This document shows positions 48,021 through 60,200 of a stretch of DNA of 64,000 bases, piece by piece. The position numbers and the translations under genes are program-made. Positions within the stretch are counted from its first letter, which is position 1. Each line of letters begins with the position of its first letter. Below the pieces are notes generated by a model. The model ran no database searches and was not told where the DNA came from. It saw only the letters and a list, made by a program, of their open reading frames with translations. Origin of the DNA: Owenia fusiformis (taxonomy: Eukaryota > Annelida > Polychaeta > Sabellida > Oweniidae); contig CAIIXF020000011.1 in assembly GCA_903813345.2 (NCBI GenBank), positions 8,588,842 to 8,652,841 on the forward strand, in the 5' to 3' direction.

Positions 48021-48278
48021 TTAAAAGCGTCCTCCTCTATTGAAATTTGGTCTGTTGAAATGATCATCAGGAGGTCCAGGTTGTCCAGGCATTGCAAGTG
48101 AGTTTATGGATTGACTATCCATAGTTTGTATCATCTTCAATGCTGCCTTCAATGTGATATCATCAAAGTTCTCAAGCTGTGCCTTGATAACTGGGTTGTG
48201 TTTCTCCAACACATCCATGATCAGCTGACGGTTGAAAAACCCACGATCAACTTGTCGTATGACATCGTCCCAGGTGAG
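48021..48278 (-). CDS. C-terminal exon of the SR-rich gene
   Basis: 85 residues plus TAA. It begins LTWDDVIRQVDRGFFNRQL after a TTTAAG acceptor, in phase 0 with the preceding donor. A folded, probably helical start is followed by a Gly/Pro/Asn/Arg tail ending NRGGRF. An upstream in-frame ATG makes a 96-codon frame possible, but the splice join fits better. No canonical AATAAA was seen in the ~110 bases after the stop. Confidence 0.75.
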   Translation of the reverse strand, partial: LTWDDVIRQVDRGFFNRQLIMDVLEKHNPVIKAQLENFDDITLKAALKMIQTMDSQSINSLAMPGQPGPPDDHFNRPNFNRGGRF

Positions 48279-51200
48279 CTTAAAGTACATGAGGTTAATA
48301 CATTCTACCACAGAGAGACAATTCAGGAAACTGGAGCATATTACGTGGAACTGTACATTGGACTGAATAGTTTAGTCACTATGTGAAGTACAGTTCCAGA
48401 CTTAAATATGTATGTAATAAGGTAAATGATACAATCTTGTTTTTAATGTTTGCTTAACTGAATTAATGTGCTTTTTGTGCATTATTTCAAAGGCCCAATA
48501 TATAAATTGTATTTTCACAGTTTGACATGATACTTCAGCAAATAATATAAAAATATGATTCATGCAATTGCCATTATCAGATGGGCAGTTAAGTATGCCA
48601 TCATATATACTTGTACATGTATAAGGCCTACATGTAATGCATATCAAGTTTTTAAGATATTGTCCTACCTCAAGACCTTGTTCATGTCGTTCAGGCCTGT
48701 CACTTGTATCATCTTGGTATTGGGGTCGTCTTGGATCCAGATCTTTAGCACCACGTCCAAGATAGCTCTTAAGACCACCTCTATCATCAACATCCTGTGC
48801 ACGTAAATCAACATCTCTTGGTAAATCATAATCACGGGGCCTGTTAGAATACAAAGGTGCCACGATATTAGAGCCTGCTCCTGACTGTTCATTGATGAAT
48901 GGACGCTTATTTGCTGGCCCATAATCATACATGCCTTGTCGCTTCCCACCTGGTGATCCAAAACGTTTCCCAGCATCAGTATCAAATCTACTTGAACGTG
49001 GTTTAGCTTTATTATCCACATCAGGTTCAAATCTACTTTTCCTTGCATCTAGTTTTTTCGCTTCAGGTGTCGATTCAAATCTACTTACACGTGGTTCGGG
49101 TTTATTTCCCACATCAGGTTCAAAACGACTCTTCCTTGTGTCTAATTTTTTCACTTCAGGTGTCGATTCAAATCTACTTACACGTGGCTTAAGTTTCGAA
49201 TCTTCATTTAGCCTTTGAGGAGTTTGCTTCGACCTAGTGGATCGATTTGCTTCTTGTCTGGGAGATGACCTGGCTGCATTCGATTTGGTATTTGAGGCTA
49301 CCGTTTTTTTAACTTTGGATGAGGATGTACTTGTGGCTGTTGGTTTATCCTGCCTTGTATTCACTTTAGGTTTCTCAGCTGGCTTACTTCCTTTATTGGG
49401 TGTGCCAGCTTTGGGTTGGGATGCATTTGCTCCAGCATCTCTTTTATTAGAGGTTGGAGTTTTAGGTGAACCTTGCGTTAATTTTAATAAATTTGTGTTT
49501 GGCTTTGAAGCAGAACCACTGATTACACTTTTAGCATCATTAGTTTTCACAATTGGCTTTGACTTTGTATCATGTGATGTTTCTACTGATGGCTCCTTCG
49601 GCACTGTTTGTGGCTTTGGGGTAGCTCCAGTAGGTTTCTCAACTGACTTTCCTGACACTTCACTGCCTGTATTACCTTTTGGATTAACCATTTTCATATC
49701 TCCTTTCTCATCTATTTTATACTGCGTTATGATTTTTGTTTTTGTTTGATGTTCAACAGTTGGTTTTGTTTTGCCCAAGGGTATAATTGGAGCTGGTGGC
49801 TGATCAAAACGCCGGATGCCTCCTTTGGCAGTTTGCTGCCCAACTACAGCAGGCAGCTGGGCAGAGGATGTAACAGTTTGCCGCTGTCTGTTCATTAAAG
49901 TCTGTATAGGTTTTCCCATTAATGGTTGGATCTGCTGAGTGACAGGGGTTACCTGCTGGATACTCATTAATGGTTGAACTACTGGCTTGCCTACAACATT
50001 ATATAGCACCGGGGGAACTTGGATTACAGCTGGTTGACTGCTGGGCATTGATGAGAAATCTGAAGCTGCAGATTTTCTTTGAAAAGATGACTGAGAAGTT
50101 TGGAGCTGTACATTTGTTTGGCTAGTTAATGAACTTATAGAGCTGCTGTTACTTTGAGACACCACGGTAGAAGTAGTAAGTGATTGTACAGATGAAGATC
50201 TTGTGCTTGATGATGGTGCAATAGCTGATTTTTTAGATGTGTCTGCACTTATTGATGTGTATCTTTCTGTCACACTAAATGGAGCCAATAGAGGACCTGT
50301 TTCATCTTTTTTAGCAGTTTCATTGTCTCCTTTAGCCTCATTTCTTTTCTGGACTTCTTCTGCCTCTGATGTAACCTTTTCAAAACCTGGCATACAGTCA
50401 TACAAGTACTTAGACTTGTAGGTATCCAGAATCTTTTTTCTATAACTGTTATATTTTTCTTCAAGTTCTTTTTGATCCTCTCTGCTGAACTTGCTTAGGA
50501 ATTTTGCTGCTGGAAGTGTCATCTTGTCCATTTTAAACTTCTCATGCTCAGCTTCAAGCTTTAAACCATTCTGAGCTTCCTTATATTTTGCCTCAATCAC
50601 TTTAGATTTCACCGTCGGATACAACTTTTCAAAGTCAACTTTTGGCATCTTTCCTTTGTCATATAACATGCGACTATGTTTTGCGATGAGTTCCGCATTG
50701 AACTTGTAGCACCTGAATTTCATCTCAAGCTCTTTGCCTGCTTTATATTTCTCTCTTAATTCATGAACAGATTTCTTTGCTTTATGATCCAAATAATATT
50801 TCTCAAACTCTTCTTCCAAACCTTTATTCTTTTTCAGCATCTTCACATCTTCTTCAATTTGATCAACTACCTTTTGATCATACTTTTCTTCTAGCTTGGG
50901 GAGAGGAAGAGTATTGAAGTCTTTCATATATTTGTCATACTTCTCAAAAAGGCCTTCAACCTTTTTTAGTTCCGCAAATCTGAACTCTAATTCCCCTACA
51001 TATTCTCTCTTGTATATTACCTCAAACATGGCTACTGACAGTGTGTTCATGGCACTTTTGTATTTATTATACACTTCCATTAGTTTTTTACTATATGAGC
51101 TTGTTAGGACACCAGGAATATCTTTAAAAATGTCTTTCAGATCATGATTAGCATTATCACTCTGGGGCTCTTGTGTCTTCTCTGTGCTTCTCTTCGTAGC

Positions 51201-54200
51201 ACTTGTTGATGGAGGTCCTTTTAGCATTCTGGAAGAAGCTGATTTAGGTTGTTTTGGAACTTCTTTTAATTGGCTAGCCACTGGGTTATTCTTCTTAGGA
51301 TCAGTGTTACTCTTGTTTGGATCCAATGTCTTCTCATTATCAGACATAGTGATGAGGGGTGGAGTTTTCCTTTGAATTGGTATTTCAATGATGTCAGGAT
51401 CGGAGACTGGTTCATAATTTACTGTGGAAGATGTTTTACTAGCAGGTGTTTTAGTTGACTCTGTCTTAACTAAGTTAATGGGTATCCCTACAGCAGGCTT
51501 GTTTACACCAGCACTGGCAATGGATTTTGTTGTAGCGGGCTTGTTTCTTATATTGGGAGGGTTTTTAAAGACATTGGATTGTGTGGAACTTGCATTCTGC
51601 TTTCCAGAAGGTTGAGTACTAGAGCTTGTTTGAACAACAGTATTTTCAGGGGGTTTGGAAGGTGGTACAGTTTCGCTATTTGCACTTTGTGTTGCAGACT
51701 TGGATACTGGTCTGGTTTGTAACTTGACTGTTGATTTAGAAGCATTTGATAGTGTACCACCCTTCTTTGTTGGTGAGTTAGGGGATGGTGGTTTATCAGC
51801 TTTACTTTTAGTTGTAGCTGCAGTATTCTTTTTATTACCCTGGTCATCATTTCTCTTGACACCAGTTTTGGCTGCATCAGATGTTTTAGATTTATCTGTT
51901 GAAGTTCTTGTCTTAGCTGCATTTGAACTACTTTTATCAGATGTATTTCTTTTAGGACTTGGTTTACTCTTTTCTGTTAATCTACCTGTTCTTGAACTCC
52001 CCACTTTTGATCCGTCTCTCTTAGGACTTCTGGACCTAGGATTTCCTCTGCTTTCTCTCTTAGGACTTCTTGGTCTTTTATCTGATCTTCTTGGACTTGT
52101 AGATCTACGTCTCCCTCCCCTTCCTCTCCTTGGACTAAGTGATTTTCTCCCCGTATTTGATCTTCTTCTAGGACTGTTATGTCGCCTGGGGCTAATGGAC
52201 CTTCTTCTTGCTGGAGACCATCGTCTTTGAGGCAGAGGACTTTTTGATTTTCTAAGAGGACTAAGGGAGCGCCTTCTATGGGAGGTCTTTCTTGGACTTA
52301 AAGATCTTCTATTCTGAGATAGTCTTCTTCTTGGGCTTCTGGACCATCTGTGACGAATTTCTCTCATTTCTGGACTTGGTGGGGGCAAATCTAAAGAATC
52401 TAATGAATCAAAGGAGTCTCCTCGAGTAGTTTTCCTAATCTCAGGGCTTGGTGGAGGTAGATCTAAAGAGTCCAATGAATCGAGAGATGAGTCCCTGTTT
52501 ATTGGTCTGCCATCTCTCAAATAAGTAGGAGGGGTGTATGGTCTCCTGGGTGTAAAAGATTTAGATCTAGATCTACGGAATGATCTTGAAAATGATCTAG
52601 ATCGAGATCTTGAGTAAGATCGGGATCTTGAGAAAGATCGAGATCTAGAGAAAGATCTTGACCTTGATCGAGAAAATGACTTTGACCTTGACCTTGCAGT
52701 TGGCTGGAATTCATCTGGTATTGGCCTTCCATACAGGTCAAGTCTTGACATAGATTGTGGAGGCAAAGGTCTACCATACTGGTCAAATATTGGTCTTATT
52801 GGTACTCCTGGTTGAACCACTTGAGGTGGCATCTGGCGAACCATAGGAACTGGTAATGGAGGCCTTAAATGGGTTGTTATCTGGGGCACCATTTGAGGAT
52901 ACATTGGACGATGCATTGGAGGTGCTGACCAAGCAGGTGTCACTCCAGTTGGGGTACTCATTGATGGTGTTGTCCATTGTAGTGCTGTAGCTGGAGGAGG
53001 TGCCATCCAATATGCTGAAACTGGAGTGGCTGTACTTGCTGGGGCTACACTTGGGGTTGCCACTGATGGAGTAACTCCAGGTGGGTATGGTTGGCCAAAC
53101 TCATTTAGTGTGGGTATTGCAGTTGTTCCTGGAGGGATATATGATGCTACAGATGCAGTTTGATTTACTGACATAATTCCTTGGCCAAATGGATCTGAAG
53201 ATGAAGAAGCTGTTGACAGTGTACCTTTACCATATGGGTCTAAGGGTACAGGGGTACTCACATTGGGATCAGCGCGTTTATATGAAGAGGATACATTATC
53301 GGGGCTTCTGCTAGAAACTTTAATATCAGGACTTCTACTCCTTGGTCGTCTTCTTACTGGACTTCTTTCTAAACTTCTAGTTCTTTCTCTGCTTCTTTGT
53401 TTTTCTTTTGCCCTCCGATGTTGTTCAGCTAGCATGTCTATCCTTGACTGAGCTGCCTCTTTACTATGAGACTTCATTTGTCTCTGCCTTCTCCTTCTGT
53501 CTCTACTTCTTTGACTACTGCGTTCCTTGTTCTTTTCTTGGGGACTTGATCCTCTATCGCTTTTATGTTGACCTCCACGAACATCATCTTCACTTGTTGA
53601 ATAAAGGCTTCTTTCATCATAGGCTTGGGAGAGACTTGATAAAGCATCCACAGACTCTCTTCTGGAGCCTTTGTCCTCATGGCTGTAGAAACCTGTTTTT
53701 CTTGGGGCTGGTGTGCTACCTTTACTGTGGGTTTCTGCTGGACCTTCAAGACCTGGGATATATACACCTGCTTCTCCATGGGCATAATCAAATGTTTGTA
53801 CTTCTTTACCACCATTACTACTAATATCCTTAGGTTTTCCTTGATCATGGCCATAGTCAAAGGTCTGTTTGGTGTCTTTCTGTTTCTTGCTTTTAGCATT
53901 AACATTTGATGCACCTTCCTGATCCTGCAAGTATATTCATATATTGTTAGGAAATGATAAGACAATGACGTTTAAATGTAAATTGTGCTCTAAAAATAAG
54001 TATGATTGTGCATTGACAATCACATGAACACAGAAATTGGATAGATATTTATAAAATAAATATCCTTCCCAAATATACATTTTGTTTATATATGAATATA
54101 ATTCTGGGTTATTTCATGATGGTAGGGAACATACATCCAAGTTATTTGCAATAAATGAAAAACTCATAAAAGAATTTCATCTTGCAATTAATGAAACATA

Positions 54201-57200
54201 TTTCCAATACTCTATCATGAAATAATACAACACCAATACAATACCAATAAAACTATGCATTTGAAAAAATTAAATAATTAAATCTCCAAACAATATTATA
54301 TAATGCAATATGTTGGAGAAGCATGGCTGAAATAAAGAGGTACTTAGGCTGGTAGAGCTTGTACGGTAACCATGGTAATTGTAACACAGCGAAAGTACAG
54401 CTGTACAATAAAAGAAACAATATGTATATGTTTGGTGCATCAAAACTGTGACATGATTAAAGACTCATAAACATTTATACAGTAGTGAAGAAACCTTATC
54501 AATATGTTTGTAAGAGACTTGATCACTTCAAAAAAAATTCAATTGGATAATTTATGCACTAATCATAGGTGCGATTTTTTCAGCACTGTTTGCTTTGAAC
54601 AAGGACAAGTCAAGACAACTTGCTGAATAAAATTGTGAATTTCATTGCTGATTCATTCCATAAGCTTGAAAACTTAATGCCATGTAATGATTCGATTTAT
54701 GCAAAATTATTATTGATTTGATGCTGAACTTTTATTGTTAACTTTCAAAGGACTTTCATTTTGCAAGATTTTGTTGAGTTGCTGTAGAACTTCACTGACT
54801 TGCTGCAGTAATTTGGGGACGTTCTGTTGGGCTTTGCTGACTTGCTCCAAGACTGTTGACTTGTTGCTGAACTTCTCTAACTTGTTATAGAACTTTGCTG
54901 ACTTGCTCCAGAGCTCTGTTGACCTGCTGCTCGATGTGGCTGACTTGTTGCTGGCTTGTTCTTAACTGACCTGCTCCAGAACTCTGTCATATTGCAGCTG
55001 AACTTTGTCAACTTGTTATAGACCTGCCCCAGGACTCTGTTGAATTGCTGCTGAACTTCGCTTACTTGTTACAGAACTTTTACTGACCTTTTTCAGAACT
55101 CTGCTGACTTGCTGCTGAATATGGCTGACTTGTTAGAACTTTGCTGACTTGCTCCAGGACTCTGTCAAATTGCTGCTGAACTTCGTTCACTTGTTTAGAA
55201 GTTAATTGACTTCTCCCAGAACTCTGTTGATTTGCTGCTGAACTTCATTGGCTTGTAATAGAACTTTGGTAACTTGCCCCAGAACGCTGTTGACTTGTTG
55301 CTCAATGTTACTGACTTGTTATATTATAAACCTTTGCTGACTTGTCCAAGGACTCTGCTGACTTGATGATGAACTTTGCTGACTTTCTGTCTGAATTTAT
55401 TGACTTACTTGCTCCAGGACTCTCATGACTTGCTGCTGAATGTTGTTGACTTGTTATATTATACAACCTTTATTGACATTCTGCAGAATTTCGACTTCCT
55501 GGACCTTCTGAAGGACTTTCTTGACTTGTCGTAGAACTCTGTTGAGATGATTCAGGAAATTGTTGACCCTCTACAGAACTTTATTGGACGCATTGCAGAA
55601 GTTTGTTGACTTTTTGCAGACCTTAGCCTTAGTTGATTTTCTCCGAAACCTTGTTGACTTATTTGACTTTCTGTTGCATTCGCTGTAATGCTGCAGAACT
55701 CTGCTGAAGCTCTTACTTTCTTAAGGATTATCATCAATGTTGATTTGTGTAGGATTTTGTCAAATTGCTGCAGAAGTTCACTGACTTTCTTCAAAATCTT
55801 GTGGATATTCTGACTTATTTTGTTGACCTGCTGTAGAATTATCTGACTTTCTATTGCATTTTGTTAGTTTTTTACAGACCTTTGTAAACTTTCTCACCAG
55901 CGAGTCATCAACATTTAAGATATAGATTTGAAGTGAAAAAAGTTTTTTCTTAAAAACAATAATGTTCATTTACATCTAAAGCTAGAGTTTTGCTTTTAAT
56001 AGTATTTAAAGTGAAACTGTAGTTCTCTTGAATACAATAAAAATGTTTTTTAATAAAAATACCAATAAAATGAAAATATGATAAATGACATCACAATATA
56101 CAAAAGAATAGATATCTAAAAATACAAACTTTTGCAACACCAGTGACTAGTAAGGATATCATATAGGCCTGATTAATGATGTCATTTGATGTCATAATCA
56201 TGTCAGGTTTCAATCTCATCTGAGGAAAATATCCTGTTTTCTTTGGTGTAGCTTATGATGGAAGGATTTATTGAAAAAAGTCTATTGAATGAAATACAGT
56301 ACATTTATATATGAGTATTATGCGCTGTGAGGTTTTAGATACAGAGACCTGAAGGTTATACAATTTATCACCCCGAGGGCCTAAAGGGACAAAGGGAAGA
56401 TATATTGAATATCCCAAGGGATCAAAACCGACTGTGCATAACATGCATATCAAAACTGACCAGGCAAAATTGTTGTATTCCATATATGATGAGGTTTGAA
56501 ATAATAAGCATCCCATATGCTGATGTGTTAACTTGGAATACATATACCAGTATCTTAAAGTAAGAGATGTGTCCTTCACATTTTCGCAACACCATTGTAA
56601 AAGTATGAATGCAAATGAAATCTAAAATGTCATTCTAAGTGAAGCAGTTTTCTTTAAAATTCACCCATATCACGGTTGTTAGAGCTAAGAGTTAAGTGCT
56701 GACATGGTTATTGTGGGAATTCCTGGGGTGGCATAAATAGACCCGGAGAATGGCTTGTCAAGGAATTTATGCCGATGAATATATGCCAGATCCTCCAATA
56801 TATATTCACCTGGATATTGAATATATTCCTGGCTAGTATGTTCCTGAAACCTCATCAGGTATGGAATACATAAGAATATACAATGTAGCCCCTAAAATAA
56901 TGATGCGCAAATGTACATACAAATTACATTTTCATGGAAATTATTGAAAATAAAACAATCATGTTGTCCATCACTTAGCAACATTGCTATGTGAAGTTAG
57001 TTGCATAACTGAGTGATATAGCATAATTTGAGTAGAAATAACAAAGGATAGGTATCGATATGGTGAACTGAAAAAACAATGTTTTTATCTTAAACCAATT
57101 ATTGAAAACATTCTGTAAAAAACACGGTCCTTTTTGTAAGGTTGACTGAGTGACAACAATTTAATGCAAAAATTGTTTACATATATTTTACATAACTGTT

Positions 57201-60200
57201 TTTTTGTTTTCTATTGCAATTGTTTTTGTTCATTTTTACCAATTCTTGAGAATGAAATAAAATGTCTTTCCGAACATTGTTGGAACAAAACAGCATATAC
57301 ACCATTTTCTTAGACCTCTCAATATTACAGTTATACAAATGAAATTTTGGTTGATTTAACAAAAAGCATTCAAAAAATCCCTCAAATAGATAAAAATTGA
57401 GATAAACCTTTTATTTCATCAGCAAGATACTTTTTTAATATCAACAAAACTTTCCTTTGTACAATTACAATATTGAGAGACCTAAACACGTTGTGTTTAT
57501 GTCATTTTGTTCCAATGAGGTTCGGATAGATGTTTCATTTCTTTACGAACATATGATACCAAGAACAAAAGAAGTGTCTGATGTGTTTTCTAAAACAATA
57601 TAGAGAAAAGTATAAATAGTTTTTTCAAATCATATTATGACCATTCAAAAGATGACCATTAAATTGACGATGTGTAAACTTTTCAGATTTTTTTGATAAA
57701 TGGTTCAAGAGAAACGTGTGTTCAAAAAGTTCACCATATCGATACCACTCCTTTCAAGAATATTGGATTGTTAACTAATTTGGGCCTGAAGTGCAGGAAG
57801 TTGAGGGTTATTTTATCATATTAGGATAAAAATTGCAACAAAGAACTCTGTTCTATATTTTCTGATCAATATGACCCTAGATATTATTATTGCCATTCAT
57901 GGTTTTAGTCTTTTAACAATGATAACGTATTGACAAGATAATACTTCTAATGGGGTACAACCTTAAGTGCTAATTACTTGTCCACAGTTGACAGTACGTG
58001 TTTAAATGTGAATATGCATGACTTCATATCAGCAGGCTCATTCTCTTTTAAGTAATATAGTTGAATTAAGAAATGAAGACCAAGATTTTATGATTTATGG
58101 TGCAATATTTATTTATATGACATAAATCATAAAATCGAGGCCTTTGTTACGATTCTAATATGATAAACAGACAAGAAAAACAACTATTTTGCATTTATGA
58201 ATTTCAGCGGTCATACATACTCCAATATAGACCAGCAAATCAATTTTAGCTATTGTGACTTCATGTATTTTATTAGAATATGTAATATTACTTATCTATA
58301 CCATGGTCTTTCTGAAAGTCTATGTCCACTGATTGAGTGGTCGGAACGTAAAAGAAACCTGAAAACATGCACATCAAATTTTGCCTAATTTAGTACTTTT
58401 TCTGAGCTCCCCTAAAGGTTCAATCATTGAAATATACATATCGGTGGTGTTTGGTAATATTCAATGTTAAATATCCAAGGTGTGTGCTACTCACTGTTTT
58501 ATCTCCAGGAACAGCTTCTTCATATTTAGACATTTCTTCTTCCTGAATATAAAACAAACGGCCATTTGATACTTTTCAATATCTTCCAAAAAGAACAAAC
58601 AAAAATAACATAGTTCGAGATCTGGAGCTATATGACCAAATATATACTGTAAACAAAATGACATAACTTTATAAAATCTACATATCGATGATAAATATCT
58701 GTCCTTGAAAGTATCTAACATAATGCTGCGATGAAGAGATTGGACATACTTCACATGCACATTAAAATACATTTTCATAGAATAGAATAAGATTCCATGA
58801 TTGTAATAATCAATGTATGACCTATTTATATTAGTATATTTTGTCAACTCCACTCAGCAGGGCAACCAAGATGAACAGCTTATAAGGTTGGCAGAAATAG
58901 AGGTTCTTGTACATGACTTGAAATACAGTAAATCTTTTGAATAAAACTGAATATCAGAAACTGTTTGAATGCATCTGTGAATTTTACTCACCGTAGGGAA
59001 GTGTCGCCTGGGTGGGTCAGGGAGAGTGTCATCATATTGTTTATACTTCATGCAATCCAGATAGAACTTACTCCTTACCTCATCCGTGGCCTGCTTCAAG
59101 CACTAGAGCAAAAACAAATACAGGAGATATAAATTAACAATTATGTAAGAATAAACCTAAACTTGTGTGCTGAGGGGAACTTCATGTTATCAATATTGAA
59201 TATATACTGGGTTCTTAAATGCCATGTGTTAGAGGTTATGTCACTATCGTTGCATATATGCCCGAGGGTTTCAGTGATATATGGCCCGACCTTGGGAGGG
59301 ACATTGATCACTGAGAACCGAGGGCATATGTGCAACTATAGTGACATAAACGATTTATAACATACCTATGATGATCTAGTCTGCTCAGAGAGTATCGTTT
59401 TCTTATCTAATTGACTAGCAATGGTTCGGAAATGATGATTCAAAATGATGATTCGAAAGTTATATTGGCCCGCTCTCTTGCGAACAGTTTACACTATACT
59501 TCGTCATAGGTATGTTATAATAGTATATATTGAATCTATAATGGGTTCTTAAATGCCATGTGTAGTATATATTGAATCTATTTGAATTGATGGAGTTAAA
59601 ATGAATTACAAATTATTATCACTTATAAAGATGTTGCCACTTACATATTCATGGGGCCTTCCAAATATGTGGAAATTCCACATCCCTTTCAATGCAACTT
59701 CATCATTACAGAAAATGTACCTATTGCACGCCTAGAAATAAAATAGAAATGATTACTACATGAGGCAGAGTAGTGTAGGATGAACCTCAAAACACTATGA
59801 AATAAAAATATATGGGGTGAAAATATGTCAAGTGAAAAGATATGAGGTAAAAATATGTCAAGTGAAAAGATATGAGGTGAAAATATGTCAAGTGAAAAGA
59901 TATGAGGTAAAAATATGTCAAGTGAAAAGATATGAAGTGAAAATATATCAGGTGAAAAGATATGAGGTGAAAATATATCAAGTGAAACCATGAAGTGAAA
60001 ACACATACAGTAAACACATATGAAATGAAAGAATATGAAGTGAAAGCATATGAGGTGAAAACACATTTATGTGAAAACATATGAAGTGAATACATACCAC
60101 ACAGATTCTTTTGAGTTTTGAATGTTCTGCTAACTGACTATTCTTTTCCAGCTTCAGCCGTGAGTCAATGTCCTTATAATGTAGAATATCCTCGGCAAAT

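Noticed and set aside
48402-48668. C-terminal ~90 residues of the raw 1,842-codon frame
   Set aside because: They follow a good splice donor (GAG|GTAGGA) and have a different, AT-driven composition; the spliced exon 48278-48021 fits better.
49237-53824. Plus-strand frames of 138-191 residues opposite the giant exon
   Set aside because: Antisense shadows of the RS-rich coding strand; their hydrophobic composition mirrors Ser/Arg/Lys codons read in reverse.
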